Part shown: positions 17,188 to 26,308 of the stretch, piece by piece
Layout of the letters: every line of letters starts with the position of its first letter
Position numbering within the stretch: the stretch's first letter is position 1
The notes under the pieces: model-generated
What the model saw: only the letters and a program-made list of their open reading frames with translations
Databases searched by the model: none
Told to the model about the DNA's origin: nothing
Position numbers and translations under genes: made by a program
NCBI RefSeq assembly: GCF_015840915.1
Contig: NZ_CP060398.1
Span: forward strand, 2,604,001-2,668,000
Reading direction: 5' to 3'
Length of the DNA stretch: 64,000 bases
From: Synechococcus sp. CBW1002
Lineage (GTDB): Bacteria > Cyanobacteriota > Cyanobacteriia > PCC-6307 > Cyanobiaceae

Positions 17188-18789
17188 ATGAGCGATACCG
17201 GCCTCTCCCGCCAGCTCGGTCTCCGCTCGATGACTCTGGCCGTGGTCACCAGCACCATTGGGTCTGGCTGGCTGTTCGCCCCGTTCTATGCCGCGCGCTT
17301 CTCCGGACCGGCCGCCCTCGGCGCCTGGCTGCTGGGGGGACTCCTGGCCTTTGCCCTGGCCCTGGTGTTTGCAGAGCTCGGGGCCCTGGTGACCAGTTCC
17401 GGGGCCCTCGCCCAGATCCCCTTGCTCAGTCACGGCCGCACCGCCGGCTTCATCGGCGGCTGGTGCGCCTGGGTCTCCTATCTGGCTCTCCCCAGCATCG
17501 AGGTGATGGCGGTGATGCAGTACCTCGCCAGCAGTGCTCCCTGGCTCACCGCCGACGAGGGTGCCGGCCAGGTGCTCAGCGGCGCCGGCCTGGCCCTGGC
17601 CAGCCTGCTCCTGGTCGTGCTGGCCTGGATCAACCTGGCCGGAGTGGGCTGGCTGGCCCGCTGGATCGACGGCCTCACCAGCTGGAAGCTGGTGGTCCCC
17701 CTGGTCGTCTCGATCACCCTGATGCTGAGGTCCGGCCACTGGACCAACCTGGTACCCGTGGCCCAGCCGGCGGGGGCCACCCTGGAGGGCATGGTGCGGG
17801 CGATCAGCAGCGGCGGGATTCTGTTCTCATTGCTGGGCTTTCGCACGGCCATGGACCTGGCCGGAGAAGCCCGCCAACCGCAGCGCACCGTGCCGGTTGC
17901 GATGGCCCTGGGACTGGGGATCTCCCTGTTGATTTACCTGATGCTGCAACTGGCCTTTCTCGTCGCGGTGCCCCCCGACCAGCTCTCCGCCGGTTGGGCC
18001 GCGCTCCGCCTCAGCGCCCACGGCGGACCGCTGGTGGCCCTGGCCCTTGGCTTGGGCCTGGGCTGGGTCGGCCGACTGCTGCTTCTGGATGCAGTGGTGT
18101 CACCCACGGCCACCGCCATGGCCTACATGGGGGCCGCCTCTCGGGTGGGCTGGATGATGGGGCGCTGCGGTCTGCTGCCCAACGTGCTCGGCCGGATCAA
18201 TCGCCAGGCCGTGCCGTCGGTGGCTCTGCTGATCTCTCTCATCCTGGGCATCGGCATGCTGCTGATCGGGCCCGGGTGGCAGAACGTGGTGAGTCTTCTC
18301 ACGGCCACCCTGGTGATTGCCCTGGCCATGGGCCCGGTCAGCCTGGCCGCCCTGCGCATCCAGCTCCCGGCCACCTTTCGGCCCTACCGACTTCCCTGCG
18401 CCGGGCTCTGGTGCCCGCTGGCCTTCGTGCTGGCTACCTGGGCGATCAGCTGGTGCGGCACCACCTCCCTGCGCGGTGCCGTGCTGATCGTGCTGCTGCC
18501 GGCGATCGGCTTTGTGTGGCTGGCCCTCCAGGGCCGGCAGCCTGGGCAACACCATGGGGCTGTGCAGACCGGCGAACAAACCGACGAGCAGCCCCACGCC
18601 CCGCTCAACCTGCTCCAGGGGCTGTGGTGGTTCCTTTATCTCGGTGGCTTGGTGGCCATCACCGCCCGGCCGCTCCCGCTCGCCGCCCAGCTGATCCTGC
18701 TGGGGGCCTGGGCGCTGCTGGTGTTCCCGCTGGCAGTGCGTTCGCGCTTGTCGGTGGTGTCGCCCTGGGCAAGGATCGGAACCGACTGA
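17188..18789 (+). CDS. APC superfamily amino acid permease
   Basis: A 533-residue protein with about 12 to 14 membrane helices. The N-terminal TSTIGSGWLFAPFYAAR matches the GxGxxF substrate loop of APC transporters, and the central SGGILFSLLGFRTAMDLAGE resembles the conserved helix 6 region. An acidic/polar loop (GEQTDEQPHAP) precedes the last two helices. It probably imports or exchanges an amino acid or amine across the inner membrane; the substrate is not predictable. It is a single-gene unit. Confidence 0.88.
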   Translation: MSDTGLSRQLGLRSMTLAVVTSTIGSGWLFAPFYAARFSGPAALGAWLLGGLLAFALALVFAELGALVTSSGALAQIPLLSHGRTAGFIGGWCAWVSYLALPSIEVMAVMQYLASSAPWLTADEGAGQVLSGAGLALASLLLVVLAWINLAGVGWLARWIDGLTSWKLVVPLVVSITLMLRSGHWTNLVPVAQPAGATLEGMVRAISSGGILFSLLGFRTAMDLAGEARQPQRTVPVAMALGLGISLLIYLMLQLAFLVAVPPDQLSAGWAALRLSAHGGPLVALALGLGLGWVGRLLLLDAVVSPTATAMAYMGAASRVGWMMGRCGLLPNVLGRINRQAVPSVALLISLILGIGMLLIGPGWQNVVSLLTATLVIALAMGPVSLAALRIQLPATFRPYRLPCAGLWCPLAFVLATWAISWCGTTSLRGAVLIVLLPAIGFVWLALQGRQPGQHHGAVQTGEQTDEQPHAPLNLLQGLWWFLYLGGLVAITARPLPLAAQLILLGAWALLVFPLAVRSRLSVVSPWARIGTD

Positions 18790-18926
18790 TCCTCAGGGCG
18801 CGGGGCCAGGCAGTTGGCCCCGCCATCGACGCGGGCTCCCCGTCCTGGAGCAGGCACAGGGTCTGGACTGGGAGCCATCGGATCAGCTGGCACCGACCGG
18901 ACATCGGGAGATCAGTTCCATCCAGC

Positions 18927-19814
18927 TCAGATTTCGGCGGCGGCCCGCTCCACCAGGCGCCTGGCCACCGCCTGCACCCCGGTGTGCGAGTAGGTGTCGG
19001 TGAAGGCATCGAGGAACACGGCCAGCTGATCGAAGCCCCCTTGCCAGGGGCCGATCGCCCCCTCGAGGGCATGGACGGCGCGCTGTCCCGTCAGCCCCAG
19101 CTGCCTGACCAGCCCTTCGGACCAGTCGAGCCATGGCTCCACGCCGCGACGTAGAAAACCAAGGTGTGCCTGATCGCCCCGGCCGGGCAGCAGAGCGGCC
19201 ATGCGCCGATAGGCCGGCCACTGGCGGAGATCGCTGGATCCCACCTGGCCCAACAGACCATCCAGCCCCTGGAGAGCCTGATCACCGAGGGGAAGCAGGG
19301 CATCGAAGCAGATCATCGCGGCCATCCGGACCCGCGCTTCAGTGCCGTAGTCCCGCAGGGACGCCGCGAATTCGGCAAAGCTGTCGCCGGGCAGGCCATT
19401 TGCCTGGGTGAAGGCGAGCATCTCTGCCGAGACCTTGAGGGCCAGATCCACCGCCTGCAGCTTCTCTGAAGGAGGAGTCAGAGACGCGAGCCGTTTCACC
19501 AGTGGCAGGGCGCCACCCAGATTGGCGGCGATGCGCAGCCCGCCGGCGGCCTTCTGGGAGCGGTTCACCGCGTCGTAGAGGCTGAGGGCACGTCCGTAAC
19601 CCTCATGACGGGCACGGCTCAGCGCATCGGCGCGGCGTCGCACGGACGCGATCAACGCCGGGTCGTCATCGCCGAGCACATCGGCAATCAGCGCATCGGC
19701 ACTGGTGATGTTGTGCCACGTCCCCGGCACCAGGGTGCTGACCCCCTTCAGGGCCAGCACAGTGAGACCACGGCGCGGCAGGCGCTCGAGCCGCTCCAGA
19801 ACCGTGCCGCTCAT
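18927..19814 (-). CDS. Hypothetical protein (295 aa), helical
   Basis: A soluble, mostly helical protein starting MSGTVLERLERLPRRGLTVL, with Ala/Leu-rich repeating helices (LALKVSAEMLAFTQANGLPG, FLDAFTDTYSHTGVQAVARR). It has no signal peptide or catalytic motif. Its start overlaps the stop of the membrane-anchored protein upstream (ATGA), so the two are probably made together and may act together. No family is recognised. Confidence 0.75.
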   Translation of the reverse strand: MSGTVLERLERLPRRGLTVLALKGVSTLVPGTWHNITSADALIADVLGDDDPALIASVRRRADALSRARHEGYGRALSLYDAVNRSQKAAGGLRIAANLGGALPLVKRLASLTPPSEKLQAVDLALKVSAEMLAFTQANGLPGDSFAEFAASLRDYGTEARVRMAAMICFDALLPLGDQALQGLDGLLGQVGSSDLRQWPAYRRMAALLPGRGDQAHLGFLRRGVEPWLDWSEGLVRQLGLTGQRAVHALEGAIGPWQGGFDQLAVFLDAFTDTYSHTGVQAVARRLVERAAAEI

Positions 19815-20359
19815 GCGCTCACCTCGGCCCTGGCGAGGAGCAGGCGCAGAGGAACCGCGCCGGTGAGGGCAGGCTTGAGGGCCGCAAGACCGGTCAGATC
19901 AAAGGCCTCAAGCACCGCATGACGTTGCTGGGGATCCATGCCGACCCCCTGGCCGATCACCTTCACCTGAAAGCGATCGGCCACCAGCAGCGCACTGGCC
20001 TGGGAACCCTGCTCGACAAGTGGCCAGCCCTTGATCACGGCACGGCTGGCGGAGAACTTGGCCCTGGCATCGGGGGCTGTGATCACATCGGAAATCGAGA
20101 GCAGGGCCCTGAGCTCATCTCCCTGGCGCAGACGGGCCTGGGCGAACCCTCGCTTCTCCTGCGTGAACACCAACTGTTCCCCGGTCTCCGGTTCGGGGAA
20201 CAGGCGGTTGAAGGCCGAACCGTTCACCACCTGCGATGTCGGCACATCGGCGACGGTGCCGCCAGGCAACCAGTCTGCGAACGGAAGGGCCACAACCGCC
20301 ACCAGCAGCAGGGCGGCGGCGAGCACGCCGGCCACGACCCAGCGAAGCGTTCGATTCAT
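19811..20359 (-). CDS. Membrane-anchored hypothetical protein (182 aa)
   Basis: The start at 20359 (MNRTLRWVVAGVLAAALLLV) gives a short basic N-terminus and one hydrophobic anchor, followed by an extracytoplasmic domain (FNRLFPEPETGEQLVFTQEK, ALLVADRFQVKVIGQGVGMD). Cleavage is also possible. It is coupled by a 4-base overlap to a helical hypothetical protein. The upstream gap to the divergent hli carries the hli promoter elements. The function is unknown. Confidence 0.75.
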   Translation of the reverse strand: MNRTLRWVVAGVLAAALLLVAVVALPFADWLPGGTVADVPTSQVVNGSAFNRLFPEPETGEQLVFTQEKRGFAQARLRQGDELRALLSISDVITAPDARAKFSASRAVIKGWPLVEQGSQASALLVADRFQVKVIGQGVGMDPQQRHAVLEAFDLTGLAALKPALTGAVPLRLLLARAEVSA

Positions 20360-20447
20360 GGAGGGCCGATCGGGGCGATTGCCGCAGTGGTAGCAAGCAC
20401 GCACACGACACGACCACCCAGGTGCTCGCCGCTTCCTTAACCACCGT

Positions 20448-20465
20448 GTTACGGTTCTTTACAGA
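20448..20465 (+). promoter_or_regulatory. HLR1-like element upstream of the second hli
   Basis: GTTACGGT, a 2-base spacer, and TTTACAGA form two tandem half-sites close to the HLR1 consensus bound by RpaB in cyanobacteria. The element lies 15 bases before the hli ATG. This spacing is short for a promoter, so it could also act as an operator overlapping the transcription start. The call is inference from motif and gene. Confidence 0.45.
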
Positions 20466-20480
20466 ACGCAACCTTTTGCC

Positions 20481-20714
20481 ATGAACAGCTCCGCCGCCGT
20501 GTCCTAGGCTTCGTCCGAGTCGACCCGCGAGGCCCACGTCGAGCAGCTGAAGAAGGTGGAGCTGTTCAACGGCCGCGCCGCCATGCTCGGTCTGTTGATC
20601 GGTGTGGTGGTGGAGGGTCTCACGGGCTTCAGCATCGTTCACCAGATCGGTCTGGGTCCCCTGGTGGATGGCTATGCCGCCTGCCACACCAACCTGCTGC
20701 CCTTCTGTCTCTGA
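20481..20714 (+). pseudogene. hli: High-light-inducible protein gene with an amber codon near the start
   Basis: The frame from ATG 20481 encodes MNSSAAVS, then TAG (20505-20507), then an intact Hlip: VEQLKKVELFNGRAAMLGLL with the ExxNxRxAMxG signature, one membrane helix, and the tail GLGPLVDGYAACHTNLLPFC. Without the amber it would be a normal Hlip of about 77 residues. Translation could restart only at a GTG inside KKVELFNG, losing the N-terminal arm. A candidate HLR1 site lies upstream. Confidence 0.8.
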
Positions 20715-21067
20715 GCCGCCGGTTCACCAGGTTTCGCCAGATCCGCCAACTTGGGCTGAGGGTCGATCCGCTCAGCCAGTTCGAGGCAACGGTCCATCTC
20801 CTGCCAGAGCAGCTCACGCCGCTCCGAGTTCACCGCGTAGGAGCGATGCTGCAGATCCCTGCCCATGTAGCGAAGGGCAGCGGCGATGCGGGCCCGGTCG
20901 TCGTCCTCCAACCAGGGCAGGGAAGTCTGAACGGTCGCGTGGTCGGGGTCCATGGCCAGAGAAACGTTGACTGAGGTCACCATCGGGCCTCGAAGAATGT
21001 ATCCCTGGACCATCCGTTGAACGTGTTCTCGCGTCAAACCATTGCAGACACTTGGCATCGATTGCAT
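20672..21067 (-). CDS. Hypothetical cyanobacterial protein (131 aa)
   Basis: A soluble protein starting MQSMPSVCNGLTREHVQRMV; the second Met is also a possible start. Notable stretches are NVSLAMDPDHATVQTSLPWL and DDDRARIAAALRYMGRDLQH. Its last 43 bases run antisense to the 3' end of the hli gene. There is no signal peptide or membrane helix. The composition is regular and gene-like, but no family is recognised. Confidence 0.65.
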   Translation of the reverse strand: MQSMPSVCNGLTREHVQRMVQGYILRGPMVTSVNVSLAMDPDHATVQTSLPWLEDDDRARIAAALRYMGRDLQHRSYAVNSERRELLWQEMDRCLELAERIDPQPKLADLAKPGEPAAQRQKGSRLVWQAA

Positions 21068-21215
21068 GATCCAGGATCTGCCTTGATGGGCTGATCAACC
21101 GATCGGCCCGATGCATCATGCCGCCGCCGAGTGGCCGTGCCATCAGGATGATGCGGCAGGGGCCCAGGCCGCGATGTCCAGGTTCGGCCAAGATGGGATT
21201 CTTTGCCTGCGGTTG

Positions 21216-22067
21216 ATGATCCCAGCCCAGAAACAGATCACCGGGATGCTCGGCCACCCGGTGGCGGAAAACCCGATCGACCGGATGTTCGATGCCGTCT
21301 ACGCCCACTACGGCCTCAACTGGCAGTTTTTGAAGAGTGACATCGGCAACGTGCAGGATCTCGCCCTGGCGGTGGCGGCGCTGCGCCCCCTGGGCTATCG
21401 GGGTATCGGGATCACGGTTCCCTACAAGGTGGCGGTGATTCCACTGCTGGATGAGGTCGACGACGATGTGCGCGCCATCGGTGCCGCCAACTACCTCACC
21501 ATCGAATCGGGCCGTCTGATCGGCCATAACAATGATGGCAAGGGGCTGGTCAAGGCGATCGAGAAGGTCTCTCCGCTGCAGGGAGCTCGGGTGGTGATGC
21601 TGGGAGCCGGTGGTGCTGGTCGCGCGATGGCTGTGGAACTCGCCTGGGCTGGCGCAGCCCATCTCACCCTGGTCACCCGCCGTGAGGAACAGGGGCGTGA
21701 AGTGGCTGAGCTGGTGCGCAGGGCCTCCGGCGTCCCCACCGACTGGCAGCCCTGGCAGGGCGAGGTGGCCCTGCCGCCGGGCACCACCATGCTGATGAAT
21801 GCCACCCATCTCGGTTGCGCGCCCCAGCGGGAGCCGGTGCCGCTGCTCTGGGATTCGGTCGATCGCTCCTGCACAGTGGTGGATGTGATCACCAATCCGC
21901 GTCTCACTCCCTTCCTGGCCACCGCCCGGGAGCGCGGCTGTCCGATTGTCGACGGGGTGGAGATGCTGGTCCAGCTGGCCATGCAGATTTTTGAGCGTTG
22001 GACGGGCATCACGCCCGAGGAAGTGGTGTTCCAACAGGCCGTGGCCGATGCGCTCGGGGAGCCTTGA
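21216..22067 (+). CDS. Shikimate dehydrogenase family protein
   Basis: It starts at ATG 21216 (MIPAQKQITGMLGHPVAENP). The 283-residue protein has the AroE fold signs: catalytic Lys in GIGITVPYKVAV, Asp in GHNNDGKGLVKA, and the NAD(P) loop LGAGGAGRAMAVEL. The usual N-terminal SxS shikimate-binding motif is not present; the region reads HPVAENPIDRMFDA. This points to an AroE-like subfamily of uncertain substrate (shikimate, quinate or another cyclitol acid), rather than the biosynthetic enzyme. It stands alone. Confidence 0.82.
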   Translation: MIPAQKQITGMLGHPVAENPIDRMFDAVYAHYGLNWQFLKSDIGNVQDLALAVAALRPLGYRGIGITVPYKVAVIPLLDEVDDDVRAIGAANYLTIESGRLIGHNNDGKGLVKAIEKVSPLQGARVVMLGAGGAGRAMAVELAWAGAAHLTLVTRREEQGREVAELVRRASGVPTDWQPWQGEVALPPGTTMLMNATHLGCAPQREPVPLLWDSVDRSCTVVDVITNPRLTPFLATARERGCPIVDGVEMLVQLAMQIFERWTGITPEEVVFQQAVADALGEP

Positions 22068-22750
22068 CGGCCCTTGCCGGCATCGGCGGATGTTTTGCTC
22101 ATCCGGGTCGCATATCCGGTCCAAGTGATCGCACCCAGGCACCCACTGGCCTGTCGCCACGCTGGCCAGTGGGTGGCGTGGTGGCAAGATTCAATCCTGC
22201 ACAGGTCAGCGGATGCCAACTGGCTTGCGCAGAGTTCCCAACGACGACGGGGCCTTCGACAATGACCCTTGGTTGGTGACGAAGGCTGAGCCACCAATCA
22301 GGCAGACTCCCTGCCGGCCGGGGCCGGGGGCGCCCCGGGAGCATGCTCATCGTGCCGCCAGCACCCGAGACGAAGGCGGGACATGCGAGACACAAGCGCA
22401 AGGCCTCGCCTTAGTCAGGGGAGCGGCCGCTTTCTTGAATACGGTGTCGGCGGATCAAGAGTTTGCGGAAAAACCGGCTGAAATGCCGCGTTTTGTCTTC
22501 CTGAGAGAGCTTGATCGCGCTCCGTTCGAACTGGTTTTCAGCGTTTCAGCGACTCAGAAGGCCCGATTTCAGACGTTTTGCCCCATTGGAGCTCCCTGGA
22601 GACCGCCGCCGTGCTGGTGTGGACACGGGAACCCAGGCGGCAATACAAGATTGTGAGTGACCTCAACTTCCGCATCGAGCCGATGCTGCACGAGCGGGGC
22701 ACCCCCAGCGAGAGGGCCCTGAATGCGGTCGGCCGTCAGTCCAGCACTCG
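22068..22750. other. Intergenic stretch with a coding-like remnant
   Basis: No intact gene is found in 683 bases. On the plus strand, SLETAAVLVWTREPRRQYKI followed by NFRIEPMLHERGTPSERALN ends at a TAG (22752-22754) and looks like the 3' end of a broken gene. An upstream piece (EMPRFVFLRELDRAPFELVF) is in another frame. The family is unknown. A very G+C-rich palindromic patch lies near 22316-22340. Confidence 0.3.
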
Positions 22751-24373
22751 TTAGGAGTTGAACCACGGCAGTTTCAGACCAAGGGCTTCGATTGGATCCA
22801 TCACGAGCTTGTTGAGAGCACGGCCTAGAACCACTTGTGGCTCGTCTGCCCGAATAGGGAGAACGGGATGCGTGTGATCGGCACCATTGACAATCTTGCG
22901 CCTGATCAGGGAGTTCCCTGCCTCCAGTCCGCACACATAGGCTCGTTCCTGACACAGACCCTTGGCTCCATGTTCTTTGTCGCCCATCCGCACCCAGTCG
23001 CCAGCACAGACGATCGACTCCACTGAGGTTTCCAAGGGTGGCCGTTTTCTGAAACTGCCCGGAGAAAAGAGCGACACCGAGCCCGGATAGCGCCGCACCT
23101 CGGAATCAACCACCCTGGCATTGGTGAATTCAGGATGAGCGATGGGGAGCAGGTCACGCGTGAGCCGATCGATGATCTCTTGATCGCTCATCGCTGCGAT
23201 AGCCGATGCGTTGTAAAAGTCGCTGGCGACCACTGAGCCCTGGGGCTGCTCATCACCCCAGAGAACCTGTTGCGCATCCTTGTGCAGCTGATCCAGCATG
23301 AAAAAAGTGCCCCCAGAGCCCTTCAGTGATTCGAAGCGGGAAAAAACGTTGGCTGGGTAAGCGATTGGAACATAACGATCCAGCCATAGACGTGCTGACA
23401 CGACATCGATGGAACCAAGCGAAGCAGCGCTAACAAGCTCTGGTGCTGCCTTGCTGAGTTCAGGAGATTGAGCCATCAGAGACTTGAGCCCTTTTGCACC
23501 AACGGCCAAGACCACAGCATCCACCTCGTCAATCACCCGAACTGTATTGGTTGCCACGTTCTTAACCTCAACCGAGCTGACACGCCGCGTGTCAGACGAC
23601 ATCGTCACCCGTCTCACCAACGTTCCCCCAAGGACCTGCAGATGATGGCGGGAGATCAGCCTTCGACTCAGAGGCGCAAACAGATGTTCGGCGATGCTTT
23701 TCGACTTGATCCAACGGACATCAAAGGAGTCTTGATGGGCCAGGGCGTAGTAATAGAGGAGCTCCATGGTGACCGCGGCCGAAAGCTCTTCGGGTGGCTT
23801 GAACAAACCAACCAGCAAGGTGGGACGCAAGAACTCATTGATGAGCCGATCGCTGATGCCGAGCTTGACAAAGAGTGATTGCGCATCGAGGTCGTCGTAC
23901 TGCTGGAAAATCCTGTCGCTGCGATAGAGGTCAAGCATTGCATAGAAAAGCCCTGCGATGCTGAGCCGGTCTTGGATGGGTAGTCGTGTGAAGTTGGTGA
24001 TTGTCGCCACCATCTGGCCAAGCGGACTTGGCCATTGGGGTGTCTCTCCAAAGACAGGTGCTGTTGCTTCCAACCCATCGGGAGACCAGAAGGCACTGGT
24101 TGTGAAGTCAGTGAAGATATCACCAACGCCGAGTTCATCAGTCAGGGCATTGATGTTGGGATAGTCTTTCCAAAAACCTCGGGTGCCTGCCTCGAACGGT
24201 TTGCCGCTTTTGGTTGTGATTGGTTGGCTGCCTGTTGGATCGGGCATCCCATCAATCAAGCTGACACGAAGACCGGTTTCACAGAGTGCCTTGGCTGCGC
24301 CCCAACCAGCCCATCCGGCTCCGATGACGACGACATGGGATGGTCTTCCGCCGGGCATGGTCTCGTCTGGCAT
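22751..24373 (-). CDS. FAD-dependent oxidoreductase, phytoene/zeta-carotene desaturase-like
   Basis: A 540-residue flavoprotein. The N-terminal dinucleotide loop is VVVIGAGWAGWGAAKALCE, followed by the second acidic anchor (LIDGMPD). The C-terminal FAD motif reads CAGDWVRMGDKEHGAKGLCQ. This domain pattern is that of plant/cyanobacterial-type carotene desaturases and related amine-oxidase-fold enzymes. The DNA is visibly richer in A+T than its neighbours and the gene stands alone, which suggests acquisition. It could act on a carotenoid or another polyene or amine; the substrate is not decided by sequence. Confidence 0.82.
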   Translation of the reverse strand: MPDETMPGGRPSHVVVIGAGWAGWGAAKALCETGLRVSLIDGMPDPTGSQPITTKSGKPFEAGTRGFWKDYPNINALTDELGVGDIFTDFTTSAFWSPDGLEATAPVFGETPQWPSPLGQMVATITNFTRLPIQDRLSIAGLFYAMLDLYRSDRIFQQYDDLDAQSLFVKLGISDRLINEFLRPTLLVGLFKPPEELSAAVTMELLYYYALAHQDSFDVRWIKSKSIAEHLFAPLSRRLISRHHLQVLGGTLVRRVTMSSDTRRVSSVEVKNVATNTVRVIDEVDAVVLAVGAKGLKSLMAQSPELSKAAPELVSAASLGSIDVVSARLWLDRYVPIAYPANVFSRFESLKGSGGTFFMLDQLHKDAQQVLWGDEQPQGSVVASDFYNASAIAAMSDQEIIDRLTRDLLPIAHPEFTNARVVDSEVRRYPGSVSLFSPGSFRKRPPLETSVESIVCAGDWVRMGDKEHGAKGLCQERAYVCGLEAGNSLIRRKIVNGADHTHPVLPIRADEPQVVLGRALNKLVMDPIEALGLKLPWFNS

Positions 24374-24628
24374 GGCTGCTACGAACGTCGGCTCATCTTT
24401 TGCAAGTTACTCAAAGAGTGATGGAGCTTGCCTGTCAGTCGCACACTGATCGCATTGGTGCGATCTCGTTCGGTTGCGCTCATCAGCCCATGCCCCCTCT
24501 GTTTGCTGTGTAGCGGCATGGCTGACATTTCCCTTGAGTGGACAGACCACCACAAGCTCACTTCACGTGCCAGATAGTCATTGCCTGCCACTCAGGAGCA
24601 GCGTTCGGAGGTGGCTCGGTCCTGAGCC

Positions 24629-24841
24629 TTACCGGCGCTTTGCTGGCTCTCTCCACAGCAGGCCAGCGATCCCAGCCCCAACGCCACCTAAGCCCAGAAC
24701 ATAACCGATAGGGATCAGAGGAAAGGCCTCCCGCAGGATGCCATCTGCATCCACATGAACGCCGATCAGCCGATAGGCGACCCAGCAGGCCATTGAACCA
24801 GCGAGCAGCAACAGCGATAGGCGGATGAGCGGGCGTTTCAT
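24629..24841 (-). CDS. Small two-helix membrane protein, DUF3955-like
   Basis: A 70-residue protein with one helix near residues 7-23, a short loop containing GVHVDADGILREAFPLIPIG, and a second helix ending GLLWREPAKRR. The VDxDGxLREPFxLIPIG loop is the mark of DUF3955 proteins. Its ATG overlaps the stop of the lprI-like gene (ATGA), so it was the second gene of an operon whose first gene is now split by an insertion element. Its own promoter may therefore be missing. Confidence 0.7.
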   Translation of the reverse strand: MKRPLIRLSLLLLAGSMACWVAYRLIGVHVDADGILREAFPLIPIGYVLGLGGVGAGIAGLLWREPAKRR

Positions 24842-25005
24842 GGCCGCAGCTGCTCCAGCAGGGTCTGGGTGAGCGCCAGCTCACAGCGCGTCGTGAAGAT
24901 GCCGTAGCCCGTCCCCTGGAAGCTCACCGACTTGGCGTAGGCGCACACCTTGCGGCGTTCGGCTCGGAAAGCACGCGCCTGCTCGTTTGGGTCGGCACTC
25001 GTCTT
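24838..25005 (-). pseudogene. lprI-like (DUF1311) gene, 3' fragment
   Basis: The minus-strand frame reads KTSADPNEQARAFRAERRKV, then a Cys-containing stretch ending TRCELALTQTLLEQLRP and a TGA. It is the C-terminal half of a lysozyme-inhibitor-LprI-like protein, with the family's second Cys pair (CAYAK and TRCELAL). The 5' half lies at 29910-30146 on the other side of the insertion element and joins it in frame across the 4-bp target duplication, giving a 134-residue secreted protein. Confidence 0.85.
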
Positions 25006-25009
25006 GTAG
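25006..25009. repeat. Left target-site duplication (GTAG)
   Basis: GTAG directly precedes the left inverted repeat of the insertion element and is repeated right after the right inverted repeat at 29910. Removing the element and one copy restores the lprI-like reading frame. Confidence 0.85.
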
Positions 25010-25066
25010 GAGTTTGCTGAAAAACCCCGCCGCCTCTGCGAAAATAGGGCAACTGCCCCAGGTTTG

Positions 25067-26308
25067 ATGCGAGGTCAGCAGGAGCGCAGCGGCTCCTTGT
25101 TCTCCTACGTCTCGATCGAGGAGCGGATCCCGACCAGCCATCCACTCAGGCGGATTCGCAAGCTGGCGGATCAGGCCCTCGATCGACTCAATCCCACCTT
25201 CTGCAGGTTGTATGCCTCAGAAGGGAGACCATCGGTGCCGCCAGAGCAGCTGCTGCTGGCCTCGTTGTTGCAGGCGTTCTACGGCATCCGCTCCGAGAGG
25301 CTGCTGCTGGAGCAGGTCCACTACAACCTGCTGTTCCGCTGGTTTGTGGGCTTGAGCCCTGACGATGCGATCTGGCATCCGACCACATTCACCAAGAATC
25401 GTGATCGGCTCCTCACTGACGACGTCATGGGGCTGTTCCTGGAGAAGCTGATGGGAGCACCCGAGGTCAAACCGCTGCTCAGTGACGAGCACTTTTCGGT
25501 GGACGGCACGTTGCTCCAGGCCTGGGCGTCACACGCTTCCTTGGAGCGGATCGATGGCCAGGAGGATCCTCCGCCTCCGCCCACAGGTCCTGGCGAAGGA
25601 TTCGGTGCTCCCAAAGAGGGAAAGAAGCGCGCCAAAGGGGACTTTCGCGGCATCAAGCTCAGCAACGAGACCCACCGCTCCAGCACCGATCCTGAGGCAC
25701 GGCTGGCCCGGAAATCGAATGCCCATCCAGCGCAGCTGAGCTATCGGGGCCATGTCCTCATGGACAACCGCCACGACCTGATCGTCGATTGCCGCGTCAC
25801 CCAGGCCACGGGCACCGGTGAGCGGGATGCCGCCAAAGAGATGGCAGCAGACCTCACCGGTGCCCACCAGAAGACCGTCGGCGCCGACAAGAACTACGAC
25901 ACCAAAGGGTTTGTCGCTGAGATGCGGCGGATCGGTGTCACGCCCCACGTGGCCCAGAACACGGCCCGCAGCGGTGGCTCAGCCATTGATGGCCGCACCA
26001 CCCGTCACGTGGGCTACTCCAAATCGATCAACGCCCGCCGGGGGATCGAAAAGGTGTTTGGTTGGATCAAGGCGTTCGGAGGGCTGCGCCAGTTCAAACT
26101 GCGCGGTACCGAGAAGGTCGGCGCCGTGTTTGGCCTGCATGTGATCGCCTACAACCTGATCCGCCTGGGCAACCTGCTCAAGCCCGCGATGCGGCGCCTA
26201 TCAGCAAAGATGTCCGCTCAGGGTACTGATCTGAGTACCTCAGAAAGCCTACTCCGGATGGAGGATCATGGGCTTCGAGATCGGATGTTGATCGTCATCG
26301 CGCGTTGA
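25067..26308 (+). CDS. IS5 family transposase
   Basis: A DDE transposase starting MRGQQERSGSLFSYVSIEER. The N-terminal domain (RPSVPPEQLLLASLLQAFYG) is followed by catalytic Asp in HFSVDGTLLQAWAS, a second Asp in KTVGADKNYDTKGF, and Glu in NARRGIEKVFGWIKAFGGL (the YREK-like region). It begins 57 bases inside the left inverted repeat. The last 30 residues after RLGNLLKPAMRRL look less conserved and may come from sequence brought in by the internal insertion. Confidence 0.9.
   Translation: MRGQQERSGSLFSYVSIEERIPTSHPLRRIRKLADQALDRLNPTFCRLYASEGRPSVPPEQLLLASLLQAFYGIRSERLLLEQVHYNLLFRWFVGLSPDDAIWHPTTFTKNRDRLLTDDVMGLFLEKLMGAPEVKPLLSDEHFSVDGTLLQAWASHASLERIDGQEDPPPPPTGPGEGFGAPKEGKKRAKGDFRGIKLSNETHRSSTDPEARLARKSNAHPAQLSYRGHVLMDNRHDLIVDCRVTQATGTGERDAAKEMAADLTGAHQKTVGADKNYDTKGFVAEMRRIGVTPHVAQNTARSGGSAIDGRTTRHVGYSKSINARRGIEKVFGWIKAFGGLRQFKLRGTEKVGAVFGLHVIAYNLIRLGNLLKPAMRRLSAKMSAQGTDLSTSESLLRMEDHGLRDRMLIVIAR

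Noticed and set aside
22316-22345. Terminator in the G+C-rich patch upstream of the flavoprotein region
   Set aside because: It is palindromic but without a T run on either strand.
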